Origin: GCA-2715965 sp047608975 | GTDB lineage: Bacteria > Verrucomicrobiota > Verrucomicrobiia > Limisphaerales > JAYPXF01 | Reading direction: 5' to 3' | Assembly (NCBI GenBank): GCA_047608975.1 | Contig: JBLFYM010000008.1 | Location: 1-64,000 of the forward strand | Length of the DNA stretch: 64,000 nucleotides | In this document: positions 46,248-54,110 of the stretch, one piece after another | Numbering within the stretch: the stretch's first letter is position 1 | Layout: each line of letters begins with the position of its first letter | Notes under the pieces: generated by a model | What the model saw: only the letters and a program-made list of their open reading frames with translations | The model's database searches: none | What the model was told of the DNA's origin: nothing | Program-made: the position numbers and the translations under genes

Positions 46248-49009
46248 CACAGCTGCTCTTCGTCGGTGAATGGACCTGGTGGACCAGTGCCGGTCTGGGG
46301 CTGGCACTGGGGCTGGTCGCATGGCTGATCTACTTCAATGAACTCCGTCGGCGTAGCGGTCATCATCGCATCCTGCTGCCAACCTTGCGCGCGGTGGCCA
46401 TTTTCTGGGTTGTCATGATGCTCTCCGGTGCGGTTCACAACCGCCGGTGGAGCGTGGGGGACGTGGCCCGGGTAATGGTCTTCGTAGACGGCTCCGGCAG
46501 CATGCAGTTGAAGGATGACCGGATGCCGGACGAGCGGAAGATGCTCTCGGCAATGCAGTCTGGATTGTTGACGGAGAAACTCTTCGACGAGGATTTGGAA
46601 ACAGCGCGCGCCCGCTTCGAGGGCGCCCGCGACACCGCGGCTCGGCTCCGGCCCGATACGGTGGGTCTGGAGTTTCATCAGGGCATCAAGACATACGCCG
46701 ACGTGGTTGAAGAGGTGCTCGGATTGCTGAGGAAACTCGATAACTCCGTGTGGCGGGATGCTGCGACCCAGCGGACGAAATTTGAGTCTGAAGTGGTTGA
46801 ACCCGCCCGATCTCTCGCCTCACGGGTGGTGGGCGGTGATCCCAAGATCATTCATCGGGAGTTGCAGACCGTGCTGAATGTGGCGGCGCGTTGGGGGGAG
46901 GTGTTGGACGCAGCCTGGCAACAGCATGTGGGCAACGAGGTCGGACGTTCCGGGGAGGCGCTCCGACAAGCCCGGGCTGCCTTCGACGGACAGTCCCGCT
47001 GGGAGCGAATCGAGCGCTATCTGCTGAAGGAGGAGAACGGAATTCTGGGACAGCTCGCGGATCGGCATCGCGTGGAACTGGTGCTGGTGGATGGGGCTCA
47101 AAGTTATTCCGTCTGGAACGGTAATCCGGAGACCGCGCGCGAGCACCGGGCGATTCCTGTCAGCCTGGCCCACGTGCCAACCAACATGATGACGGATCTC
47201 TCATCAGCGATACGCGAGCGAACTGCCGGCGTGGATGATGCCGAGCGCGTCGCGGTTGTGGTGTTGACCGATGGTCATCACAACCAGGGTGAGTCGCCGG
47301 TGGGGATGGCCCGCATGTTTGGCCAACGGGGGGTGCCGATCTACGCCATCGGAGTCGGTCCCAAAGAACGGCCCGCAGATCTTGCCATCCTGGAGGTCGA
47401 GTCAGCTGAGAGTATTACCAGACTCGGAAGGGTGAGCGGTGAGATTGTGATCAAGGACGACATGGAAGCCGGTTCCGCTTTCCCGTTACGCATTCAATAC
47501 GCCGGTCGGCAATTGTGGCTCACGAATCTGCAGACACGTGGGGAAGGGATTCGGAACATTCCTTTCGATTTTTCGGTGAAATCGTTGGCGAGCCAGTTGA
47601 CCGGGGTGGGGGGAGCCCAAGAGTATGCCAGCGTCCCGCTCAAGCTCGATGTCTTCGCAGGGCTCCTTCCTGGCGATCTTGACGAGACGAACAACACTTC
47701 GGCATTTCACGTTTCCGTGAGTTCACGGACCCCGCGAGTGCTGCTCATCGACGGGCGACCGCGCTGGGAATTCCGCTATATCCGCAATCTGTTCGATCGC
47801 GATGATCAATGGGATGTGAAAGCGCTGAAGGCGGGCGAGGGAGGAAGTTATCGTCCCTGGGTTCGTGGCGATGGCCCCGGACAGTTTCCTGCAAACAAGG
47901 ATCAACTCGACAAGTTCGACCTGATTATCTTCGGCGATCTGCCGGTAAATACATTTCTTCATCAGGAACTGCCGTGGTTAGTGGACTATGTGAAGAATCG
48001 CGCCGGTGGCCTGGTCTTTATTGATGGCCAACGCGAGGGCTTGGCCCCGTTTACCACGACGCCACTCTCGGTACTGCTCCCGGTCAACTGGACGGCGGGG
48101 CTTCCCATGATGGAGGTGTTGCCGATGAGTTTTGATTTGAAGGACACCGGCGCAATGCGGACACCGCTGCGATTCTCAGGCGATTTCAGCGTGAGCCGCT
48201 CGCTCTGGAACTCGTTTCCAGGTCCACATTGGGCACAGAAAATCCAAGCCAAGCCCGGTGCTGAAGTGTTGGCCACATTGAAGCAGGGGGAGACTGAATC
48301 GCCGGCGATCGTGTTCCATCGGGTGGGGGCCGGGAAGGTGCTCTATCTTGCCTTCGATGAAACCTGGCGCTGGCGATACAACGTCGGCGATCGCTATCAC
48401 GCCCAGTTTTGGAATCAGGTGGCGGATTGGATCATGGAGCCGCCGTTCCAGGTGCAGGACAGTTTCGTGGCCGTCGATTCGGGTAAGTTGAAATACGAAA
48501 GTGGAGCGAAAGCAAAACTCCGGGTGCGCCTTCGCGATGAGGCGCTGAAACGGGCTCCTGACGTGCAGAAGGTGGAGGTTGAACTTTATCGCGATGGGCA
48601 GCGGATTTCGACCGTTGAACTGTCCCGCGATGCCGGTGGGGGTGGAATCTTCAGGGGCACCTCCTCCCCGCTTCCCGACGGAAAATACGAGACGCGCGTC
48701 AAGATTGAGCGGATTCCGGATGGCTTGATTCAGGCCAGAACCGGATTTCTGGTCGGGCCTGAATCACGGACGGAACTCTCGCAACTGCACTGTAATGTGG
48801 AGCTGCTTCGTCAGCTTTCTGAGGAGTCCGGCGGGAAATATCTTCCGGAGGAGGAGATGGGCAGAATGGTCGAGTTGCTGGATTCACTCAGTCGTGGTCG
48901 CGTGCTTGAGGAGCAGACGCCGCTGTGGAACAGTTACTGGTGGTTCCTGCCGGTGATCATCCTGCTCGCCCTGGAGTGGGCCATTCGGAAGCGCGTTGGA
49001 CTGATCTGA
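46226..49009 (+). CDS. VWA-domain membrane protein with amidotransferase-like fold
   Basis: A 927-residue inner-membrane partner of the preceding gene. Two N-terminal helices (TSAGLGLALGLVAWLIYF, LRAVAIFWVVMMLSGAV) lead into a VWA domain with MIDAS DGSGSM interrupted by a long helical insert, completed by VVVLTDGHHNQGESP and VPIYAIGVG. A beta domain, a GATase1-like segment (LIDGRPRWEFRYIRNLFDRDD, LPWLVDYVKNRAGGLVFIDG) and a last helix (WWFLPVIILLALEWAI) follow. The overlap with the BatA gene implies joint translation. Its role is inferred to be protein-complex assembly at the membrane. Confidence 0.8.
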   Translation: MADQGEVTQLLFVGEWTWWTSAGLGLALGLVAWLIYFNELRRRSGHHRILLPTLRAVAIFWVVMMLSGAVHNRRWSVGDVARVMVFVDGSGSMQLKDDRMPDERKMLSAMQSGLLTEKLFDEDLETARARFEGARDTAARLRPDTVGLEFHQGIKTYADVVEEVLGLLRKLDNSVWRDAATQRTKFESEVVEPARSLASRVVGGDPKIIHRELQTVLNVAARWGEVLDAAWQQHVGNEVGRSGEALRQARAAFDGQSRWERIERYLLKEENGILGQLADRHRVELVLVDGAQSYSVWNGNPETAREHRAIPVSLAHVPTNMMTDLSSAIRERTAGVDDAERVAVVVLTDGHHNQGESPVGMARMFGQRGVPIYAIGVGPKERPADLAILEVESAESITRLGRVSGEIVIKDDMEAGSAFPLRIQYAGRQLWLTNLQTRGEGIRNIPFDFSVKSLASQLTGVGGAQEYASVPLKLDVFAGLLPGDLDETNNTSAFHVSVSSRTPRVLLIDGRPRWEFRYIRNLFDRDDQWDVKALKAGEGGSYRPWVRGDGPGQFPANKDQLDKFDLIIFGDLPVNTFLHQELPWLVDYVKNRAGGLVFIDGQREGLAPFTTTPLSVLLPVNWTAGLPMMEVLPMSFDLKDTGAMRTPLRFSGDFSVSRSLWNSFPGPHWAQKIQAKPGAEVLATLKQGETESPAIVFHRVGAGKVLYLAFDETWRWRYNVGDRYHAQFWNQVADWIMEPPFQVQDSFVAVDSGKLKYESGAKAKLRVRLRDEALKRAPDVQKVEVELYRDGQRISTVELSRDAGGGGIFRGTSSPLPDGKYETRVKIERIPDGLIQARTGFLVGPESRTELSQLHCNVELLRQLSEESGGKYLPEEEMGRMVELLDSLSRGRVLEEQTPLWNSYWWFLPVIILLALEWAIRKRVGLI

Positions 49010-49143
49010 ACCTTTGTGGATTCTCGCCCACCGTGTTTTTGCCTGATTCGGAAACTGCGCCCCGGTGCAAAGGTCGGGCTTCCCGATTCGCAAATCTCCT
49101 TGGTCCCACCCGGGTTCTGTCATAAGTTCCCGCTCCTTTGGAA

Positions 49144-50505
49144 ATGCCGAGTGTATTTATCAAAACCTACGGATGTCAGATGAACGAGCGCGACAGCGAA
49201 GCGGTCTCGGCGCAGCTGGTTGCCAAGGGATATTCTCTGGCCGGTTCGGAGGATCTGGCGGATGTCGTGTTGCTGAACACCTGTAGTGTCCGGGACATGG
49301 CGGAGCAGAAGGCCCTGAACAAGATGGGGGCTTTGGTCGGGAACGCCCGCAAGCGCAAGACGAACCAGAAACTCGGGTTCATGGGCTGCATGGCCCAGAG
49401 CCGGGGCAAGGAATTGCTCGATCGACTGCCGGATGTGGATCTGGTGTTGGGGACCCAAAAATTTCATCGCGCCGGCGAATACATCGATGCGCTGCTCGCC
49501 GGCACGCAGAAACAGATTGTCGATATCGAGGAAGAGCAGGGGAGCGAAGCGACCATTCGAGAGCACATCAGCGAGGGGCAATCCGAGCGGAAGGCGATTT
49601 CGGCATTCGTCAGCATTATGCAGGGCTGCAACCAGTATTGCACCTTCTGCATCGTGCCTTACACCCGGGGCAAGGAACGCAGCCGCACCATCGAGGATAT
49701 CGTCGATGAGTGTCGGGAACTGGTATCCGAGGGGGTGAAGGAAGTGACTTTGTTGGGGCAGATTGTGACCAGTTTCGGAAAACGCGAGATTGGGGCGAAG
49801 GATGGCAAATCTGCGTTTGTGCAATTGATCGAGGCGGTTCACGAGATCGACGGGCTGGATCGGATCCGGTTTACCTCTCCGCATCCGAAGGGCTATGGCG
49901 ATGATCTGATCGAAGCCTTTGGGAGCTTGCCCAAGCTCGTGGAGAGCGCCCATCTGCCAGTTCAGAGCGGCAGCAATCGCATGCTCAAATTGATGCATCG
50001 CGGCTACACCCGGGAACGGTTTGTGGAGATCATCACCAAGCTTCGTCAGGTGAAGCCCGGGATGGGAATCGGAACGGATATCATCGTGGGCTTCCCCGGT
50101 GAGACGGAGGAAGACTTCGAGGAAACCCTGAGTCTCTGTCGGGAGGTGAAGTTCCTGAACGCTTTCATTTTCAAATACTCGCAGCGGAAGGATACGCCCG
50201 CGGTGAGAATGCCGGATCAGTTGCCTGAGGCGCTGATCGAAGACCGGCACGCCCGTCTGCTGGCGGCCGTGGATGAAATCCGCAGCGATATGTTTCAGCG
50301 GGACGTTGGCACCGAGATGGAGATTCTCGTGGAAGGTCCCAGCAAGACGAACGCAGAGCGTCTCCAAGGCCGGACCCGTTGCAATAAGATAGTGATCTTC
50401 GACGGAGCTCCCCGTCACATTGGGGGCTTGGTCACAATGCGAATCACGCAGGCCAGCGCCAACACTCTTTACGGCGATCCTGCGATCGTAAATCTGGACG
50501 AATGA
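49144..50505 (+). CDS. miaB: tRNA-2-methylthio-N6-dimethylallyladenosine synthase
   Basis: A 453-residue radical-SAM methylthiotransferase that converts i6A37 to ms2i6A in tRNA. The N-terminal UPF0004 domain holds cluster cysteines 11, 47 and 82 (TYGCQMNERDSEA, NTCSVRDMAEQKA, GCMAQ); the radical-SAM motif GCNQYCTFC gives Cys162, Cys166 and Cys169; a TRAM domain ends the protein. I start at the ATG at 49144; a TTG two codons upstream is possible. Its TGA overlaps the next ATG. MiaE, which acts on the product, is at 7947. Confidence 0.95.
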   Translation: MPSVFIKTYGCQMNERDSEAVSAQLVAKGYSLAGSEDLADVVLLNTCSVRDMAEQKALNKMGALVGNARKRKTNQKLGFMGCMAQSRGKELLDRLPDVDLVLGTQKFHRAGEYIDALLAGTQKQIVDIEEEQGSEATIREHISEGQSERKAISAFVSIMQGCNQYCTFCIVPYTRGKERSRTIEDIVDECRELVSEGVKEVTLLGQIVTSFGKREIGAKDGKSAFVQLIEAVHEIDGLDRIRFTSPHPKGYGDDLIEAFGSLPKLVESAHLPVQSGSNRMLKLMHRGYTRERFVEIITKLRQVKPGMGIGTDIIVGFPGETEEDFEETLSLCREVKFLNAFIFKYSQRKDTPAVRMPDQLPEALIEDRHARLLAAVDEIRSDMFQRDVGTEMEILVEGPSKTNAERLQGRTRCNKIVIFDGAPRHIGGLVTMRITQASANTLYGDPAIVNLDE

Positions 50506-51047
50506 ATTTTGCCAACATCTGCATCGCTTTGGGACTGGGGTATGGCTTGCCGCAGCTCTACGCAATTATCAACCCCGAGGCATACAAGGCGTCGCTGAAG
50601 AAACTTCCGCGATCGATTGAGGTCGGGTGGCTGCTGACGCTGATCTCGACAGCGTGGTTTCTCTACAACGTGCATCTCGAGGAGATTTCTGATTTTGCTC
50701 CCTACAAGAAATTCATGCTGGCGGGGTTTGGTGCGTTGGGAATCTGCGCGTGTATTTTTCTTCGGGACTTCCTCGCAATCCGGGGTTTCGCGTTGTTCAT
50801 CCTGCTCTTGGCCAAACTGGTTTGTGACACCGGGCGGTGGGTGGAAACCCCGTTGCGTCTGCTGGTGATCACCTGGGCTTACGTCTGGATCTGCGCCGGT
50901 ATCTGGTGGACGGTGTCGCCTTGGCGCGGGCGCGATTGGGTAGACTGGAATATCGCGGATGACGGTCGTCTCAAGCTTCTGAGTGTGGCGCGCCTGGTTT
51001 TTGCGTTGGTGCTGATCGCCCTGGGCGCAACGGTCTTCCGCGGATAG
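50502..51047 (+). CDS. Small multi-pass membrane protein, unknown function
   Basis: A 181-residue protein with about five predicted membrane helices (for example IGLVEGWLLTLISTAWFLYN-like segment near residue 45, MLAGFGALGICACIFL, GFALFILLLAKLVC, LLVITWAYVWICAGIWW and a last helix LVFALVLIALGATVF). A charged stretch with two Trp-Arg/Asp motifs (SPWRGRDWVDWNIADD) lies before the last helix. I do not recognise the family. It is translationally coupled to miaB by an ATGA overlap, but a functional link is not evident. Confidence 0.7.
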   Translation: MNFANICIALGLGYGLPQLYAIINPEAYKASLKKLPRSIEVGWLLTLISTAWFLYNVHLEEISDFAPYKKFMLAGFGALGICACIFLRDFLAIRGFALFILLLAKLVCDTGRWVETPLRLLVITWAYVWICAGIWWTVSPWRGRDWVDWNIADDGRLKLLSVARLVFALVLIALGATVFRG

Positions 51048-51122
51048 ATCCAACCCCATCGAAACGCTACGATCGGTAAGTTTTGGCGTGCCAAATCTCC
51101 GCCTGCCCGTTCAAATTTCGCC

Positions 51123-52052
51123 GTGAGCGAACCACAGGGAAAATTTTTGGTCATTCGGGGCGGAGCGATTGGTGATTTCGTCCTCACCCTGCCCGTGTTC
51201 GCAGCGATCAAGCAGATGTTCCCGGAATCCCATGTCGAGGTGCTGGGATATCCCAACGTGACGCAACTGGCTGTTGATGGCGGCGCGGCGGATGCAGCGC
51301 GAAGCATCGAGGCACGCGTGTTGGCCAGTTACTTTATTGGGAAAGGAGAGCCGGATCCGTCGCTCAAGGATTACTTTGCCAGCTTTGATATCGTCATCTC
51401 CTACCTCTACGACCCCGATTGTTTCTTTCGTTCGAACGTAATGGGCTGCGGGGAGATCCAATTCATACAAGGGCCGCACCGTCCTGATGAGGATGAATCG
51501 CTGCATGCCACTGACGCGCTGCTGAAGCCCTTGGAACAGTTGGCGATCTTTGGGGCGGATTCGGTGCCTCGTTTGCAACTGCCGACGGATACGGGTGAAC
51601 TGATGAAGCAGCCTCAGTTGGCGGTTCACCCGGGAAGTGGTAGCGAGCAGAAGAATTGGCCGATCGAGAGATGGACAGAGTTGCTCAGGCGGCTGGATGA
51701 GACCTCGATCGGACCGATTCTGATCATCGGAGGCGAGGCTGACTCAGTGCGGATGAAGCATTTGAGATCCGTGCTGGACAGTTCCCGGTTTATTTTTCTG
51801 GAGCATCGACCACTGACAGAAGTCGCCCGCCATCTGAAGGAATGTCGGGCGTTCGTCGGTCACGATTCTGGGATTGGGCATCTTGCTGCTGCGGTTGGAG
51901 TTCCGGGGATCAGTCTCTGGGGGGAGACCAATGAAACGGTCTGGCGCCCCAAGAGTGAATCGTTCGAAATCGTCAAATCTCCCGCGGGTCTCTCCGCACT
52001 CACCGTTGACGAAGTCTTGTCGTCCGTCAGTGCGCTTCTGGCGCGGGACTGA
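51123..52052 (+). CDS. Glycosyltransferase family 9 (heptosyltransferase-like)
   Basis: A 309-residue GT-B glycosyltransferase of family 9, the family of ADP-heptose:LPS heptosyltransferases. N-terminal FLVIRGGAIGDFVLTLPVFAAIKQMFP is diagnostic; the C-terminal half has LAVHPGSGSEQKNWPIERWTELLRRL, ILIIGGEADSVRM and AFVGHDSGIGHLAAAVGVPGISLWG, where the sugar nucleotide binds. The acceptor, presumably an envelope glycan, is unknown. GTG start at 51123; the gene ends 12 bp from the convergent aminotransferase. Confidence 0.9.
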   Translation: MSEPQGKFLVIRGGAIGDFVLTLPVFAAIKQMFPESHVEVLGYPNVTQLAVDGGAADAARSIEARVLASYFIGKGEPDPSLKDYFASFDIVISYLYDPDCFFRSNVMGCGEIQFIQGPHRPDEDESLHATDALLKPLEQLAIFGADSVPRLQLPTDTGELMKQPQLAVHPGSGSEQKNWPIERWTELLRRLDETSIGPILIIGGEADSVRMKHLRSVLDSSRFIFLEHRPLTEVARHLKECRAFVGHDSGIGHLAAAVGVPGISLWGETNETVWRPKSESFEIVKSPAGLSALTVDEVLSSVSALLARD

Positions 52053-52064
52053 TCGTTCTGTTTT

Positions 52065-53213
52065 TCAGAGCAGTTCGAAGAGCCGATTGAGTTCCTCGTC
52101 CGTGTTGTAGAAATGCGGGCTGATGCGTAAGTATGATTTTTGGGTCCGGTCTTTGCGAAGGGAGACGGTGATATTCTTCGCTGCCAAGATCTTCTGGATT
52201 TCACCGAGATTGGTGCGTTCCCGGTGGAACGAGAGCATGCCTCCACAATTGGCATCATCGGAATCAGCGCCGACCACCGTCCAGCCTTTCGCGAGCAGGT
52301 TGTCTCGGGCGAACGCGCGTTTGCGGAGGAGTTCGTTTTGGATATTCTCGATACCCGCCTCCAGCAGCAGATCGAGGGCGGCCTTCATACCGACGATGCC
52401 AATCAGATTGTGGGTGCCGGCTTCGTAGCGGCGGGCGTCCTGCTTCAGTTCAATGTCGGGCCGGGTGATGAAGTCTGGGCACTCGACATTGTGCCAGCCA
52501 AAGGTGGTCGGCTTCATCCGGTCCTGGACTTCCTTTCGCACGTACATGATTCCGGCCGAGCAGGGCCCCAGCATCCACTTGTGCGAATCGGCAGCCAGGA
52601 AATCGACATGTTCCACGCTCGTCGGCATTGCTCCAACTGTCTGGATGGCGTCCACACAAAACAGGACCCCGCGTTTTCGAAGTTCGCTCCCGATCGTTTC
52701 GAGATCGATCCGCCAACCCGAGATGAAATGGCAGGACGCCAGCGCAACGAGTCGTGTCCGTTCATCAACTATGCTGAAAACGTCATCGGGCTCGATACGT
52801 CCGAGTGATTCGGTCTGCACGTATCTGATTTCGACGCCTATTTCCTGAAGTGCCAACCACGGGTAGACGTTCGATGGATAGTCGTCCTGATAACAGATGA
52901 CGTTGTCGCCTGGTTGGAAATCCAGGCCCGCAGCAATGAAACTCAATGCGAGCGAGGTTGGCCCGACCAGGGCGATTTCTCGCAAATCGGCTCCCAACAT
53001 ACGTGCTGCTTGTTCTCGGGTTTGATAAAGGGTCTGCCCAACGAAGGATTCCTGATCTTCCCTGGTCCCGCCGAACGCACAATCTGCCATTGCCTGGGCC
53101 ACGCGGTGGGGCAGAGCACAAACTGCGGCGTGGCCGAGGAATACACGGGTTTGGGAGACCGGGAATTCCTGCTGTCGCCGGCGCTCGTCCGTGAGCACGT
53201 CATCGATCGTCAT
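52065..53213 (-). CDS. Class V aminotransferase-fold PLP enzyme (cysteine desulfurase-like)
   Basis: A 382-residue fold-type I PLP enzyme. It shows ALVGPTSLALSFIAAGL (cofactor phosphate region), VLFCVDAIQTVGAMP (Asp188 under the pyridine ring) and the Schiff-base Lys212 in AADSHKWMLGP. The family covers cysteine desulfurases, selenocysteine lyases, isopenicillin-N-epimerase-like enzymes and others. I see no convincing active-site cysteine loop of the NifS/IscS type, so a desulfurase role is doubtful. The ATG at 53213 is used; upstream frame is Arg/Lys-rich and faces the relic ATPase gene. Confidence 0.86.
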   Translation of the reverse strand: MTIDDVLTDERRRQQEFPVSQTRVFLGHAAVCALPHRVAQAMADCAFGGTREDQESFVGQTLYQTREQAARMLGADLREIALVGPTSLALSFIAAGLDFQPGDNVICYQDDYPSNVYPWLALQEIGVEIRYVQTESLGRIEPDDVFSIVDERTRLVALASCHFISGWRIDLETIGSELRKRGVLFCVDAIQTVGAMPTSVEHVDFLAADSHKWMLGPCSAGIMYVRKEVQDRMKPTTFGWHNVECPDFITRPDIELKQDARRYEAGTHNLIGIVGMKAALDLLLEAGIENIQNELLRKRAFARDNLLAKGWTVVGADSDDANCGGMLSFHRERTNLGEIQKILAAKNITVSLRKDRTQKSYLRISPHFYNTDEELNRLFELL

Positions 53214-53257
53214 GCGCAGAGCGTAGCGACTTTTTTCCTCGCGGCACAAGGTTCGGC

Positions 53258-53875
53258 GTGTTGATGCGGGATGGGACAGCCCTTGTCCGGAGGGTGGCAG
53301 ATTTGGAACTGGCTCCGGAGGTGTTCGCGCTTCGGGGAATGATTCGCGGCTGGCGGTTCTACGATCAGTTTCGCACCGATGCCGATGCCGCCGCCATCCA
53401 GACCATTATGGAATCCGGCGATTCGGCTGCCTTCGCGCGCCTGGTTTCCGAGGCTTTTCCTGGTGCCCATGTCGATATTGCCTCCGATCGAAGTGGGCAT
53501 TTCATGCTTCAGGTCCATCAACCGGGTCTGTTGCGTCCACTCACCGCGCCGGAGCTTTCCGATGGAACGCTGCGCTATCTTCTCTGGTGCGCCGCGTTGC
53601 TGACCCCTAGTCCACCCGATCTCATGATTCTCAACGAGCCGGAGAACAGCCTTCATGCTGATCTCATTGCGCCGCTGGCGAGGTTGATTGAGCAGGCCGC
53701 TGTGGCTACACAGGTGTGGGTGATCACGCACAGTTCGGCGCTGGTGAATCAACTGAAGCAGCGAACCGGCTGTTACCATGTCCGCTTGGAGAAGGTTTTG
53801 GGACAGACTGAAATAGGGGGCCTCAGCAGCAATGTTCTTGAGCGAACCCCCTGGCGTTGGCCCGACAACCTCTGA
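53258..53875 (+). pseudogene. Truncated AAA-family ATPase (C-terminal part only)
   Basis: A 205-codon open frame matching only the C-terminal half of a RecF-like AAA ATPase. It keeps FALRGMIRGWRFYDQFR, the signature-like LSDGTLRYLLW, Walker B with LMILNEPENSLHADL, and the H-loop VWVITHSSAL. The N-terminal half with the P-loop is missing, and upstream DNA belongs to the divergent aminotransferase. A second deletion of about 25 residues is likely between DADA and AIQTI, where the family, as I recall it, has a TRTPVL-containing segment. It cannot bind ATP alone; most likely a relic, although the frame is still open. Confidence 0.65.
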
Positions 53876-53896
53876 TGAGGATGATCGTTGTCGGGC
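53860..53896 (+). terminator. 10-bp inverted repeat at the ATPase relic 3' end
   Basis: GCCCGACAAC (53860-53869) and GTTGTCGGGC (53887-53896) pair perfectly around a 17-base loop that contains the TGA stop and a small CTC/GAG stem. No U run follows, so termination is only possible. Confidence 0.4.
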
Positions 53897-54038
53897 AGAT
53901 CGGATGCTCAAGTGAGCCAGGCAGAGAATCGTGAGGTATTGGACAAATGATCTTTCCCTAGTCGCTATTCATCTGCGACCGTCCCCCCAGTCCTTGGTAG
54001 GAAATCGATACTTACGAGGGGAAATCACCAAACATCGC

Positions 54039-54067
54039 TTGACTTGAATATGGGGGATACCCATATT
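54039..54067 (+). promoter_or_regulatory. Candidate rpoD promoter with overlapping palindrome
   Basis: TTGACT (54039-54044), a 17-bp spacer and CATATT (54062-54067), 43 bp before the start codon, resemble a sigma-70 promoter. The inverted repeat AATATGGG/CCCATATT (54047-54054/54060-54067) covers the spacer and -10 box and may be an operator. The rest of 53897-54038 shows nothing clear. Confidence 0.5.
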
Positions 54068-54110
54068 TCGCGGCTCTTTTGCGTCTCGCGAAATCTGTCG
54101 TACGGAACAT

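Noticed and set aside
49120..50565. Minus-strand open frame of 481 codons opposite miaB
   Set aside because: Antisense to a textbook MiaB with all cluster cysteines; no recognisable features in the antisense product.
52065..53875. Defence or toxin-antitoxin pair (aminotransferase plus ATPase)
   Set aside because: The ATPase lacks its P-loop half, the genes diverge, and the PLP enzyme is a standard metabolic type.
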